A stretch of 64,000 bases of DNA from Erwinia_E haradaeae_I (GCF_900698925.1 NZ_LR217713.1:868001-932000), one strand, 5' to 3'. Counted from the first letter of the stretch, positions 50,370 through 62,726 are shown. Notes: generated by a model from the sequence alone, not told the origin. Numbers and translations are program-made.

Positions 50370-51449
50370 ATGTTTGGAATTCTTGATAAATATATTGGTA
50401 AAACTATGTATAAAATGATTATGACAACATTGTTTTTACTGGTATCACTCTCAAGTATGATTAAGTTTTTTGACCAATTAAGACAGACCGGAAAAGGAGG
50501 GTATACAGCTCTAAGTGCTTTTGTCTACACATTGCTTACCATGCCGAAAGATATTGAAATATTTTTACCAATGGCAACTTTACTTGGAGTTTTGATAGGA
50601 TTGGGGTCCCTTGTACGACACCGAGAAATAGTGGTAATGCAAGCGTCAGGCTTTACACGTATAAAAATTACTAAATCTGTAATTAAAACCGCAATTCCAC
50701 TTATGTTGCTATCCCTAGCGGGTGGTGAATTTATCGCTCCCCAGGGTGAGGCGATTGCACGAACATATCGAACTGATAAACTGACTAATCATAGTATCTT
50801 AACTACTAAATCAGGGTTATGGGCTAAAGACAATAATGACTTTATCTTTATTGAACATATCTGCAATAACAAACAACTTCTGGGTGTTAGTATCTATTCC
50901 TTGGGATACAACCATAATCTACAAAATATATGCTATGCATCGTCTGCAATATACGATATTAATAAAAAAGTATGGGATTTAAAAAAAGTCTCTCAAACTA
51001 ATCTAGCTGATCCGCATCAAATAAAAAATGTTCAAATATTAAATAAAGAATGGAGGACATCTTTAACACCCGATAGACTGGATTTAATTACATTAGACCC
51101 AACAACATTATCAATTAGTGGATTATATCACTATATATCATTTTTAAAGCAAAGCGGTCAGAATTCTGATCTATACCAGCTTAACATGTGGGGGAAGATA
51201 TCGCAGCCACTTGCGGTAGCAGTCATGATGATCATGGCATTATCATTTATCTTTGGCCCTCTTAAAAACATGTCCACCACTAAACAAATAGTTATAGGAG
51301 GTGGTTTAGGTAGCGCTTTTTACTTAATAAATCAAATCTTTAGACCATTAAGCTTAATTTATCACATACCTCCAATCCCAACAGTAGTACTTCCAAGTAC
51401 TATATTTTTTACTATTAGTATAGTACTTTTAGTAAAATGGAAACAGTAA
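50370..51449 (+). CDS. lptG: LPS export ABC transporter permease LptG
   Basis: Partner permease of LptF. 359 residues (E. coli 360) from ATG 50370, preceded by GAGGAG about 9 bases away at the end of lptF. MFGILDKYIGKTMYK, the coupling motif REIVVMQASGFTR and the C-terminal LPSTIFFTISIVLL match the family. With kdsB, hldD, waaF and waaC it shows that complete LPS is both made and exported. Confidence 0.96.
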   Translation: MFGILDKYIGKTMYKMIMTTLFLLVSLSSMIKFFDQLRQTGKGGYTALSAFVYTLLTMPKDIEIFLPMATLLGVLIGLGSLVRHREIVVMQASGFTRIKITKSVIKTAIPLMLLSLAGGEFIAPQGEAIARTYRTDKLTNHSILTTKSGLWAKDNNDFIFIEHICNNKQLLGVSIYSLGYNHNLQNICYASSAIYDINKKVWDLKKVSQTNLADPHQIKNVQILNKEWRTSLTPDRLDLITLDPTTLSISGLYHYISFLKQSGQNSDLYQLNMWGKISQPLAVAVMMIMALSFIFGPLKNMSTTKQIVIGGGLGSAFYLINQIFRPLSLIYHIPPIPTVVLPSTIFFTISIVLLVKWKQ

Positions 51450-53265
51450 ATAATCATTACAGAAATACTCGCGTCTATAATCTTTTTATTCTATACTTTA
51501 TATTACTATATTATACGCACGTATTAAGTTCATACTTCCAGACAAAGAGACTATTAAAACATTTTAATATAGTCTCATTAAAAAAAACGACATCATATCC
51601 ATCAGAATGATTTATGTCTAATTTTTTATAATTATCATACAAAAAAACAATTTATTTAAATAACTTTAGTAAAAAAATATCAAATAAACATTATTAGATA
51701 TTGTATTGTACGAAAACTAACAAAACGGTAGTTTTGTATAGAATTATACTATAGTATTTTATGCCTTTATGGTTAAGTAAAAAAACTTATGGAAGTTACA
51801 ATCCATAAGACTTACAAGCAATCAGATCTCAAACTCTATTTTTTACTAATTTTCATTAGATCATAATAATCTTTTCTTCTAATCAACACTCAAATATTAT
51901 ATAGAAACCATCTTAAATTAATTTATATTATAATATTTAAAACCAAAACAGATAGTAATAAAAACTCTCTATCCAAGTGAAGAGATAAGTAGTTTAATAA
52001 ACATTAAATATTGCTGAATAATCCAAAATATTATATAGACAATTTCTTCTACATTTGGGTACTAAATTACCTCTCCATTAGAGACACCAAATACCAAGAG
52101 TGTAGTCAACTCTTAGCAAAAAATGATCTATTACATCTATTCTTATCCTATGTAAAAATATAAAAAATCTTTCAAAGATATCCATCTTAGGTTATAGTAA
52201 ATAACTTTCTTTAATAAGCTCTTAATGCAAAAAAATCAAATAAACTTCATAGGGTATCCACGTAACTAATATTACATCAACTAATAGTTAATACTATTCT
52301 AAAATACAAAAATATTATTGTAGAATACCCAAAGTTTTAAATATCACTCAGTAGATACTGCACTAAAAACATGATAATCACTATGTTTTACTATAATTGT
52401 TATTTAGAATACTCTGTATCATACTTAGTTACTTTTACTAGTCCATCTCTAAATTCAAAGGAAATGAATAGATTTATGATCTCTAATCAATCAACCAACT
52501 AAATTATACACACCTAATTAAACCAAGCTATATTATAGCCTATCCTTAATAAAGGAATACTGTTGATTGAACACTTCTACTCTAATATTTTATTGTCCCT
52601 TATACCGTCATTATCAACGGGCTCATAACAATCCTTAGTCTTAAGATAACTCACTTATCATCACATTAATCAATATTATCTACTGATCATACTAAATAAC
52701 GAATCTATTTTATAACTCAAATATAAATCTAAAAATAAAAATCTAGTAGATATAATAACTAAATCTAAGCTATATTTTACAACTGACCAGAATTAAAATT
52801 CATCTGAACATAATGCAATATCTTATATTGTCAAAATATACAAAATGATTTCTATACATATAATAATAAAAGAATAACTCATGACAAATTATTACAAAGT
52901 ATGTTAGAACCTGAGCAATAAAACATAATATACGATCATCACAGTATCTGTGATATTATAAAATTAATTACACTTACGTTTAATTTCAGAACAACTAACT
53001 TTGTAATCTTATTTATATCTAATATAAAATTCTCAGTCATATATTAGTCACCAACCAAACGTGTTATATGAAATAATAAATGCTATTCTGTAATGCATTG
53101 ATCTAATATAGATTTAAAGATACTCTATTTCTTATGACACAGATATAAACTATTATTACTATAATCTAATTATATTTAATTCTTCTATTAAGGCCACTTT
53201 ATTTGAACTTTTTATATAAACTGATCTTTTACTGAAACACTCAATACTGTTTATATACGTATTTC
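51450..53265. other. long gene-free AT-rich stretch
   Basis: About 1.8 kb between the convergent lptG and holB. No gene, RNA or strong hairpin recognised. Confidence 0.6.
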
Positions 53266-54246
53266 TTAATTATTGTTTATAAGAGCCTCCCAACACAACA
53301 ATCGCTCTGTTAATAATAACTCGACATTAATACCAGCTATCCTTGATAATCGTGAACGACAGATCATCCATTCGTAAGAACTTATGCTCAAAGCCTTGGG
53401 GCTTAATACATTAGATAGGTGAACAATTAACTCCCTCTGGTCAAGATTACTAATAAATTCTCCCGCATCCCTATTCCATTTTTCCGCATCTACAAGCAAA
53501 GAACAGAGCCAAAAAATTCGATTTAATACATCACTGTGATTTAATATAGGAAGTAACCCTAACAAATCACCTGTCAAATTATCTAATAAACTACGACAAA
53601 CCTGAAGTCGAGACTCCCAATATTTTAAATCTAATAATGATAAAGCAGCTAGAGGCGCACCAGAAGATAAACGCAATGCTGTACTCAGCTTCTCAGGCTC
53701 TTCTGAGATCTGTTTTTTTAGCCATCTCACACCTTCTGTCTCATTCAAGATTGGTAAATACCATACAAGACATCGACTACGCAATGAAGATAAAAAAGAG
53801 GAAGGCTCATAGTTGATTAAAAAAAACCAGGTATTTGGAGGTGGCTCTTCTAGGGTTTTTAATAATGCACCTGATGCCGACTCGGTTAACTTTTCAATAT
53901 CTACTACAAAAACTACCTTAGCTCCATTGAACCTAGCATGGTGATAAATTTTTTCTATTAATTTTCGTATAACATCTACTCCAATAATATTTGTATTTTT
54001 ATCAGACTCTAGTTGGTACCAATCAGGATGACTTGTAGCTAGCATTAACCGACAAGAATGACATTGTCCACAACTTTTCAAACCTAAGGGATTGTGACAC
54101 ATTAACCATCGAGCCATAGATAAAATCAGTATCTCTACAGCCATCCCTGGAACTGTTTGAATGAGAACAGCATGATGCCCTCTCTGTAGAAGATGTTGTG
54201 TGAGAATCTTTTTGTAACTCAAGCTTAACCAAGGATATCTGTGCAT
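53266..54246 (-). CDS. holB: DNA polymerase III subunit delta'
   Basis: Clamp-loader subunit. 326 residues versus 334. AAA+ fold with a degenerate Walker A (TVPGMAVEIL) as in E. coli delta prime, four zinc cysteines CGQCHSCRLM plus the earlier Cys of MCHNP, GVDVIRKLIEKIYHHARFNGAKVVFV, and the sensor-like LKTLEEPPPNTWFFLI block. In E. coli tmk lies directly upstream and tatD downstream; neither is present here, so the operon has been dismantled. Confidence 0.95.
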   Translation of the reverse strand: MHRYPWLSLSYKKILTQHLLQRGHHAVLIQTVPGMAVEILILSMARWLMCHNPLGLKSCGQCHSCRLMLATSHPDWYQLESDKNTNIIGVDVIRKLIEKIYHHARFNGAKVVFVVDIEKLTESASGALLKTLEEPPPNTWFFLINYEPSSFLSSLRSRCLVWYLPILNETEGVRWLKKQISEEPEKLSTALRLSSGAPLAALSLLDLKYWESRLQVCRSLLDNLTGDLLGLLPILNHSDVLNRIFWLCSLLVDAEKWNRDAGEFISNLDQRELIVHLSNVLSPKALSISSYEWMICRSRLSRIAGINVELLLTERLLCWEALINNN

Positions 54247-55313
54247 ATTATTCTCAAAAAAATAAATAACTATTTCTTCTAATCAGAAGAAACGAACTTA
54301 CCTACTCTCTTGTGAGAAAGTAATATTCTTATAAACAAAACAAATAAACTGTATAAATCAGAATAGTTTAAAAAACTAACCATAGATAGAATATCTAAAC
54401 CAACAATTCTAAAAAACAATTTAAAAAAATACTACTCTTAAGATCAATAGTTCGCAGAAATAAAAAATAAAAATACAACTATAACCTTTCTTCTAGAATA
54501 TTTTTACCAAAATACCGAAAACTATTAATCAACTGCATCTAACACTCAGGCATCACAAACTAATTATCAATATAGAATTCTACTCAGTAAGTCATTTTAC
54601 CTATAAATATGTAGATCATTTGATAAAATCTTTTATATAAAAGAATATATTATTCTGAATCCTTAATAATTAATTAATTTTAATTAAAATAATTAGTAAC
54701 CTTATCCTAGAAAAAGCAATCAAAATAATGATGTTTATTTTCTAGAATAATCTTCTATATAAATAGTATGAAAATACTTCATAACTAAAGAAAGAAATAT
54801 ATACTTACCTTATTTTGAAACAAAATTAGTATGAAAAACTTTAAAAACCATAATACTATAGAATAAATTTTTCTAAAAAATATAATATATTTAGATGCTC
54901 ATAATATACAAAATCACGCTGTTGGCCTATTCACCAACATGCATAGATAATATCTCGCATTCTTTTAACTTCTTTATAATTAAAGAATGTCAAAAATTAA
55001 ACTATCCACGAACCATCATCTATTTGAAAAATAATAATATTCTGATAGTCATCAACTATATCAATTATCTCTTAAAAAGAATAAACCACATGAATCCATT
55101 TTAAGAAAAAGATTCTAATTATTCACTCACTACCTGATATTAGCATTATACTCTAATACTGATTTTAGTACTAACTACACCTACTTCCTATCAGAGAATT
55201 ATATAAAATAGCTATTATCATACATCCTTGTTGAGGCATAAGAGCATGAAATTTCTATTCATACCAAAGCCCAAAGATATATTGCAGCTTATATTCACAG
55301 GACATTAAATAGA
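54247..55313. other. gene-free stretch upstream of holB
   Basis: No trace of tmk can be recognised. A 69-codon frame at 54895-55104 is Asn/Ile/Lys-rich and unlikely to be real; it contains the hairpin TTCTTTA-TAAT-TAAAGAA. Confidence 0.55.
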
Positions 55314-55481
55314 TTATTTAATCTTATTTTCGTTATAAATGACATATTTTCGAATAATTGGATCAAATTTTCTTAATGCAAGCTTCTCTAAATTATTTCG
55401 TTTGCTTTTTGTTGTTGTGTAAAAATGACTAGTCCCAGAAGACGAAATTAATTTAATTTTCTCACGCATCCCTTTTGCCAT
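55314..55481 (-). CDS. rpmG: 50S ribosomal protein L33
   Basis: 55 residues, the E. coli length: MAKGMREKIKLISSSGTSHF at the start and KFDPIIRKYVIYNENKIK at the end. It is basic and lacks the zinc cysteines, as in the enterobacterial form. The start follows rpmB by 14 bases, preserving the rpmB-rpmG operon. A canonical GGGG-type ribosome binding site (AAGGGGTATTTT before the ATG) is visible. Confidence 0.96.
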   Translation of the reverse strand: MAKGMREKIKLISSSGTSHFYTTTKSKRNNLEKLALRKFDPIIRKYVIYNENKIK

Positions 55482-55495
55482 AAAATACCCCTTAT

Positions 55496-55732
55496 CTAAA
55501 TATTCCTATGATATACACGCAGGTCATCTAAAACTACCTCAATACCTTTTTTATCAATAATACGCATACCTTGAATAGATATCCGTAGTTTAACGAATCG
55601 TTTTTCACTTTGCACCCAAAAACGATGGGAATGAAGATTAGGAAAAAATCGTCTCTTTGTTGCATTCATTGCGTGAGATCGGTTATTTCCTATCATTGGA
55701 CGCTTGCCCGTAACTTGACACACCTGTGACAT
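55496..55732 (-). CDS. rpmB: 50S ribosomal protein L28
   Basis: 78 residues, the E. coli length: MSQVCQVTGKRPMIGNNRSHA, then KRRFFPNLHSHRFWVQSEKRF. I use the ATG at 55732, 7 bases after GGAG, rather than the ATG at 55738 which is too close. First gene of rpmB-rpmG. Confidence 0.97.
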   Translation of the reverse strand: MSQVCQVTGKRPMIGNNRSHAMNATKRRFFPNLHSHRFWVQSEKRFVKLRISIQGMRIIDKKGIEVVLDDLRVYHRNI

Positions 55733-56481
55733 ATACATTCTCCAAACATAAATTATTTTTTAATAACTAAGATGAATTGACAAATCACACCAAACATATA
55801 AACACCAAAATCATATATAATCTTTTCAAGTCAGTATTTTTACTAATTTATAGATACAGATCTATAGAAATTTCTACAATATTCTTTTATTTAAACTATT
55901 TTAAGTATTCATCCTGGATGTTTGGCTCATAGCTAAGACTAAGTTTTTCAATATTAGAAATCAATTAATTTGTCTATTACTAGATCATATAAACCTACTA
56001 TGTTAAAATACTTACATTCATATAATATATAAAATATTTAACTTGGCATATTTTCAATACTACTATAGTAAACCTTATCTATGATTAAATCATCTATATA
56101 TGTTTGCTGAACTATTTATCACAATTTTTAGATACAATTCTTAATATAATACTACAGTGCTATCTAATTTAAATTAGAATTGTAATTCAATTACATAATA
56201 AATAATTCAAAAAATTAAAATCGAAAAATCAAAAATATCTTATATTCAATAATTTATCTATTAGACTATTGTTATTAACTACATTACGACAACTGAATCA
56301 AACTTCCATTCTTACTAATTACTAATTAAACCAAAATAAAAAATATTAATATCTTATCCTATTCTAAATAGTTTATATTATACCATAATCAATCGTTTCT
56401 CTATCTAAAAAAATAGATTTCGAAAATCAAAAATATAAATCTCTACCATTATATCTTTGAACCTAATGATTCTAATATTTA
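55733..56481. other. gene-free spacer upstream of rpmB
   Basis: Should carry the rpmBG promoter; I see no other feature. Confidence 0.5.
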
Positions 56482-57486
56482 TTATGGTACATAAATTAAA
56501 CCAATAGCTTCATGAACTTTTTTCAATGTTTCATGAGCTTTACGCCGCGCCTTCTTAGCCCCTTCTGCCATTACTTGTTCTAGAAAAACTTCATCATTTC
56601 GGTAACAAGAATAGGAGCTCTGCAATTCTATTAAAAACCCAGATAGTCTATCTATCACCATGTTTTTTAAATCTCTATACATCTTTCCAGAAAACTCTAT
56701 TTCTAAAACATCTACTGAAATGTTGCTGATTGCGGATAAAATATTTAGAAGATTTGAAATACCTGGTTTATTTTTTAAATCATAACGAATAATAGGAGGC
56801 TCATCATTATCAGTTAAGGATTTTTTAATTTTGTTCACTAAAGATCTCCGATCTTCTAATAAACTAATAATATTATTACAGTTATTATCAGATTTGGACA
56901 TTTTTTTAGTAGGCTCCAGTAAAGACATAATACGACCACCAGACTGAAGAATGTATGGTTCTGGTAGTGTAAATACATCACCATATCGCGCATTAAAACG
57001 CAAAACCATATTACGACTAAGCTCTAAATGCTGTTTTTGATCTTCACCAACTGGAACTTTTTGAGTCTGATACAAAAGAATATCTGCTGTCATTAAAACT
57101 GGGTAAGTAAAAAAACCAGCATTCATAGTTTCTTTATGAGAAGCTAGTTTATCCTTAAACTGTGTCATACGTTGTAGCTCACCAAAATAAGAATAACAGC
57201 TAAGGATCCAGCCTAATTGTGCATGCGCAGCTACTTGTGACTGTACAAAGATAATACTTGTCTCAGGATCTATTCCACAAGCTAAATAAAGTGCTATTGT
57301 ATCTAATATGGCTTTACGCAACACACTAGGATCTTTTTGGACGGTCATGGCATGTAAATCAACAATACAATAAATACACTCATGGGTATCTTGCATCTTC
57401 ACCCACTGACGTATTGCACCAATATAATTTCCAATAGTTAGTTGACCCGATGGTTGAGCACCGCTAAATACAATAGATTTTTTCAT
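56482..57486 (-). CDS. trpS: tryptophanyl-tRNA synthetase
   Basis: 334 residues, equal to E. coli. Class I signatures PSGQLTIGNYIGA (HIGH equivalent) near the N-terminus and KKMSKSDNN near residue 195 are intact, with VPVGEDQKQHLELSRNM of the active site between them. Solitary gene on the minus strand. Confidence 0.97.
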   Translation of the reverse strand: MKKSIVFSGAQPSGQLTIGNYIGAIRQWVKMQDTHECIYCIVDLHAMTVQKDPSVLRKAILDTIALYLACGIDPETSIIFVQSQVAAHAQLGWILSCYSYFGELQRMTQFKDKLASHKETMNAGFFTYPVLMTADILLYQTQKVPVGEDQKQHLELSRNMVLRFNARYGDVFTLPEPYILQSGGRIMSLLEPTKKMSKSDNNCNNIISLLEDRRSLVNKIKKSLTDNDEPPIIRYDLKNKPGISNLLNILSAISNISVDVLEIEFSGKMYRDLKNMVIDRLSGFLIELQSSYSCYRNDEVFLEQVMAEGAKKARRKAHETLKKVHEAIGLIYVP

Positions 57487-58592
57487 TTTTTATCTAACTT
57501 AAAAGTAATCTGTAATGACAAAAACAGTTCCACCTTAACCCAAATAATATATATAAAAAATATATATATCTTAATATATTATATTATAGATAGTAATAAT
57601 CTAATGTGCTACTAATAATACTATAATTAAACTAATAACACTAGCTCTACCGTATTTATTAAAAGACTATATATCAAAATGCCCTATACATAATAGTACA
57701 CTTAGATCTAAGAGTCTGAATATCATTTACCCCATGAATATAACATTAACCTTAAAAAACCATATAAATACATTGATATTCAAATAACTAAAAAGAAGTA
57801 ACTAAAACACAATAATAGAATCATTACCTCTTGCAGAAGTAGCGTATTCAGTACAAATATAGCACTAAAGTAAATCGATATCATAAATTTAATAAATCAT
57901 TCTGACACTAATCTAATCTTAAATTCCAAACATAACTTATAATATTCGCTCATCTCATCATTCCTTGATATAATATTCTTTAGAGAAAGCGAATAATACT
58001 ACTTTAATCTTTACTAAATAAATAAGTTCAAGTCATCTACATCTTAAATAAAAGAATTCCTGATAATCGTATCATCCGCAACCACATTAACTAATTCTGT
58101 TTTACACGAATGAACATTAAAGTCATAACATAATGATTATAAATCATTATAAAAATTTTTTTATTTCATCAGATCGTAAGTATAATTTCTGTCCTTAAGA
58201 TCTTGATCTTTTTTCTTAAAAAATCAAAATAGAATAGATTCTAGCAATACTACAAATATAGACATAACATACTAACCTATACTAGCTGTATCTCTACTAA
58301 ATCATGCTATAGCTCTCCTTGCTAATTAAACAATTAGCGATCTATTAGTAACAATAGTTATATGTAAAAAAATTTTTATGTTGTAATAAATTATTATAAT
58401 AAGTCAACCTTGAGAAGATTAAATAACGTAAATACTACAATAAATTTTATGTGCTAAAATTTTTAACATCTAAACAAAAATCATATTGATTATGAATAAA
58501 ACTCTCTCTTACTATAAGTATCGTAGTTTATGAAAAAGTAATCATCAGCTACTATAATATCTTATATTTTAAAAGGTATAATAAGCATTACT
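57487..58592. other. gene-free divergent spacer between trpS and metG
   Basis: About 1.1 kb; no gene, RNA or named relic. Confidence 0.6.
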
Positions 58593-60272
58593 ATGACCCT
58601 GATCCCACAAAAAATATTAGTGACGTGCGCTTTGCCGTATGCTAATGGCTCTATCCATCTTGGACATATGCTTGAACATATTCAAGCAGACATATGGGTT
58701 CGTTTTCAGAAACTACAAGGACATGAAGTTTATTTCATCTGTGCCGATGATGCGCACGGTACGCCAGTCATGCTAAAAGCGAAAGAAATGGGAATAAAGC
58801 CGGAAGAAATGATTGCAAATATAAATCAAGAGCATAAGAATGATTTTTCTGATTTTTATATTAACCACGATCATTACTCTTCTACCCATAGTAAAGAAAA
58901 TCGTGAGTTATCTGAAACGATCTTTTTACGCTTGAAAGAACGTGGATTAATTATTACTCGTACTATCTCTCAACTGTATGACGAAAAAATTAAAATGTTT
59001 TTACCAGATCGCTTTGTCCAAGGAACCTGCCCTCACTGTAAAGCACCAAATCAATATGGTGACAATTGCACAGTATGCGCATCAATTTATACCGCAACAG
59101 AGTTACTTGATGTCAAGTCAGTCATCTCTGGAATAACTCCTGTTCTGCGTCAATCTAAACACTTCTTTTTTGATTTACCACAATTTCACACCCTACTAAA
59201 AACCTGGACTTCTTCTGGAACACTACAAGAGTCAGTTGTCAATAAACTCATAGAATGGTTTAAATCTGGGTTAAAACAATGGGACATATCACGTGATAAA
59301 CCATATTTTGGTTTTGAAATACCTAACGAACCAGGAAAATATTTTTATGTCTGGCTAGATGCTCCTATCGGATATATATCTACATTCAAAAGTTTATGCA
59401 ATAAAAACAAAAATATTAATTTTGAAGAATTTTGGGATAAAAAATCTAATACACATCTTTATCATTTTATTGGAAAAGATATCATCTATTTTCACAGTTT
59501 ATTCTGGCCTTCCATGCTTGCAGGTAGCAACCTCCGTTTACCAACTAAAATTTTTGTGCATGGTTATCTCACAATCAATGGTACAAAAATGTCTAAATCA
59601 CGTGGCACATTTATCCAAGCTAGGACCTGGCTTAAATACTTAGATGCCGATAGCCTTCGATACTACTATGCTTCTCGACTATCGTCAGGCATTGAAGATA
59701 TTGATTTAAATCTTGAAGACTTCATTAAGCGTATTAATAGTGATGTCGTGAATAAAATTGTAAATCTTGCTTCACGCACCGCCTCTTTTATTAACCAACA
59801 TTTTGAAAGCAAATTATCTAACAATCTTTTGGATCCAAAAGTATATCAAATATTTATTAATGCATCTCACAATATTGCTGATTTTTGGCATACTCGAGAA
59901 TTTCATCATGCAACACGTAAAATTATAGAATTAGCTGATATTGCTAATCGCTATATTGATACTAAAGCTCCATGGCTTATAGCTAAAGTGAATAATAGAT
60001 CTACTGATCTGCAAGCTATCTGCTCAATGGGAATCAATTTTTTTCGTATACTCATAACATGTCTTAAACCAGTCATGCCATCACTGGCTACGCGATCTGA
60101 ATCATTTCTTAATCATAAATTAACCTGGTCTAACATTGAAAAACCACTACTAAACCATCAAATATCTATATTTACAACCTTATATGAACGGATTAATATT
60201 AATCAAATTCATGACCTAATGGCTTCTGCCTCAGAAGATTCTAATTTAATAAAAAAACAAGAAACATTGTAA
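58593..60272 (+). CDS. metG: methionyl-tRNA synthetase, short form without C-terminal domain
   Basis: 559 residues against 677 in E. coli. The catalytic core is complete: HLGH at 22-25, zinc knuckle cysteines at 146, 149, 159 and 162, KMSKS at 332-336, then the helical anticodon-binding domain. The protein stops in the linker, so the Trbp111/EMAP-II-like tRNA-binding and dimerisation domain is absent. In E. coli, forms cut at about residue 550 are active monomers, so this one should work. No remnant of the lost domain is recognisable in the following 800 bases. Confidence 0.96.
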   Translation: MTLIPQKILVTCALPYANGSIHLGHMLEHIQADIWVRFQKLQGHEVYFICADDAHGTPVMLKAKEMGIKPEEMIANINQEHKNDFSDFYINHDHYSSTHSKENRELSETIFLRLKERGLIITRTISQLYDEKIKMFLPDRFVQGTCPHCKAPNQYGDNCTVCASIYTATELLDVKSVISGITPVLRQSKHFFFDLPQFHTLLKTWTSSGTLQESVVNKLIEWFKSGLKQWDISRDKPYFGFEIPNEPGKYFYVWLDAPIGYISTFKSLCNKNKNINFEEFWDKKSNTHLYHFIGKDIIYFHSLFWPSMLAGSNLRLPTKIFVHGYLTINGTKMSKSRGTFIQARTWLKYLDADSLRYYYASRLSSGIEDIDLNLEDFIKRINSDVVNKIVNLASRTASFINQHFESKLSNNLLDPKVYQIFINASHNIADFWHTREFHHATRKIIELADIANRYIDTKAPWLIAKVNNRSTDLQAICSMGINFFRILITCLKPVMPSLATRSESFLNHKLTWSNIEKPLLNHQISIFTTLYERININQIHDLMASASEDSNLIKKQETL

Positions 60273-61085
60273 TAAACCATTGATTCTTTCGGATAACTAT
60301 ATTATTAATTACCTGAATAATTAGTTATGTTCAGATTATATATTTAAAATAAGCTACTTACATAAAATATCCAGATCTATCTATCCAACAAGCGTCTCCA
60401 CATACTCAGATAAATCATTATCTGTTGTTCATCATTATAATATAACCATAAAAAAATCAGAACATATTGAATATTTAAATCAATGGGCTCTATGTCTCTA
60501 TGTTTATAAAAAAACCAATCCTATTCCTTTCCTAATAAAAAAGGAATTTCTTCCAATAAAATTGGAAAAATTACACTCCTATAATTATACAGTATATTAT
60601 GATCATACCTTTAGTGTCCCTTCTTATCTATTATGACCACAGATATAATCTTATAACTCACTAAAAACTTATTCACTCCCCTTCACTAAAATTCCATGAT
60701 GATGTGTATCATAATAAAAGCTATAAAATTATTCTTAATAATATAAACTAATCATTTAACATAATTAACTTTTAAGAAATTCAAAATTAAAAACTGAATA
60801 AAGAAAACCCTCGCAAGAAAAGACAAATATAATAAGTATCAACCATAGAAATACCCTATTCTTCTTTAGGAAAGGGAATCTAGTTTTAGTTAATCAATAT
60901 TAATAGGATTAATAATCCTACAAAAATGCATCAATTAATATCAATCTCTGATATGAAAATATATCACAATCACATCAATTTCTACTATCACATGAAACTA
61001 ATCTTAATACCTACTCTGAAATCCAAATATTTATTTAAAAAATACATTCATGAGATAATTAATCTTAAACCTAATTAATAAAAAA
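60273..61085. other. gene-free spacer between convergent metG and folA
   Basis: No gene. Two neighbouring hairpins at 60523-60567. Confidence 0.55.
60523..60567 (+). terminator. two neighbouring hairpins downstream of metG
   Basis: ATTCCTTT (60523-60530) pairs with AAAGGAAT (60540-60547); TTCCAAT-AAA-ATTGGAA follows at 60551-60567. No T run follows on the plus strand, about 250 bases past metG, so the terminator reading is tentative. Confidence 0.3.
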
Positions 61086-61568
61086 TTAACGACGGATAAG
61101 AATCTCAAATAATAAGTTATAAGGATTGTTCTCATCAGCATATACAACTTTACTAAAGATCACCTGCCATTTTCTGATATTATAGTCCGGAAAATAAATA
61201 TCTCCTTCTACTTTTGTATCAATATGAGTGAGATATAACCGTTCTGCTTTTGGTAACATTTGTTGATAAATACTGCCACCACCAATTACCATCAGCTCCT
61301 CTTCTAACTCACTTAGACTCAATGCTTTTTCAATAGTAGAAACCGACCTTGCTCCTACAATATCTAAATTTGTTCTACTAATGACAATATTACATCGATC
61401 TTTTAGCGGAACAGCGATGGATTCCCAGGTATGACGCCCCATAAGAACAGTCTTATGTAATGTCATTATTTTAAACCAACTTCGATCAACAGGTAAATCC
61501 CAAGGAATCTTATTTCCTGCTCCGATTACACGATTACTTGCAATAGCTGCAATAATACTAATTATCAT
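61086..61568 (-). CDS. folA: dihydrofolate reductase
   Basis: 160 residues (E. coli 159). NADPH-dependent reduction of dihydrofolate. Conserved IPWDLPVDRSWF with the catalytic Asp (residue 28), MGRHTWESI, MVIGGGSIYQQMLP and YLTHIDTKVEGDIYFPDY are all intact. Solitary gene on the minus strand. Confidence 0.97.
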   Translation of the reverse strand: MIISIIAAIASNRVIGAGNKIPWDLPVDRSWFKIMTLHKTVLMGRHTWESIAVPLKDRCNIVISRTNLDIVGARSVSTIEKALSLSELEEELMVIGGGSIYQQMLPKAERLYLTHIDTKVEGDIYFPDYNIRKWQVIFSKVVYADENNPYNLLFEILIRR

Positions 61569-62726
61569 GCTATAAAATCCAATAATTAGTCCAATATATC
61601 ACAGAAACGTTTCTGATCACAGAGGACCTCATTAAATCTCATTTTTATTCAAACCTAATCTATGCTACCTGTTTATCTATAAAAAAATCTCTCATTAATT
61701 GTAATATCTTCTCATCTACTTTAGTATGATTTGTAGATATCTTACATCTTACCGTTAATAGATTCTAGTTTAACCCATCCTGCTACTCATTTTACAATAC
61801 AAACACAAATCAACGAAACGCTATCTTTTCGTCTATCAAGCTTAGACTTTATACTTAAACTATAATCGATAATTACTAACATATTACTATATATTAGTAT
61901 TATAATAATAAAAAGATTACAAGAATAAAATTTAACGTGCATTCCTATATACAAAGCATATATCTATATATTAGATAATAATTAGCTTTAAGTCATAAAG
62001 AAATCCATTTATATCAACATTATATAAGAAAAATCTTACCTATTTTATCTGTAGCATTCTTTAGGATTCAATCTATATTTCAATCAAGAATATAAATAAG
62101 TGGACTAGAAATATATAATTAAAGCAATATTACCTATATACTTAAAGTATTTGAACATAATGTTCATTACTACTATTAATTTAAACTTTAATAAAAAAAC
62201 CAATTAGAAATTATTAATTATAAATTATTAGACAAACTCAATAAATCTATTTTTTGAAAAAAATTAACTCTTTATTGATCTTCATTAATTATGAAGTCTG
62301 ATTAAATATCCTAGACAACTCTGTCCTAAATTCCCATTCTTTCCATCAATTCCGAACTCCTAAGAAATTTAGCTTTTAAAGAAAAAATACAAAAAATACA
62401 AATAATAATGAAAATAAAATAAAAAATTATATTAATATTACATATGATTTCTAATCATTTTGTTTAAAAATACTTTTATTAATCATAATTCACAATCTAA
62501 ATACGAAATTCTAACTAATTAAAAAATAAAAATACTTAAAGATATATATCTCAACTAATATGAACATATCGATAAACTTAAAAAGAAAAACTACCTCAAG
62601 GAAAAACCATAAAAATTCTTGACGATATAATTTTTTTATCTAAAATACATTAATATTTATATTAATACGTAACTAAATTCGCAAGATAATATTGATTATA
62701 TAATTTAATATGTTATTAAAATTAAG
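61569..62726. other. gene-free AT-rich stretch
   Basis: No gene or relic recognised between folA and tRNA-Ala. Confidence 0.6.

Noticed and set aside
54895..55104. 69-codon frame upstream of holB
   Set aside because: Asn/Ile-rich, no similarity to Tmk or any other expected neighbour.
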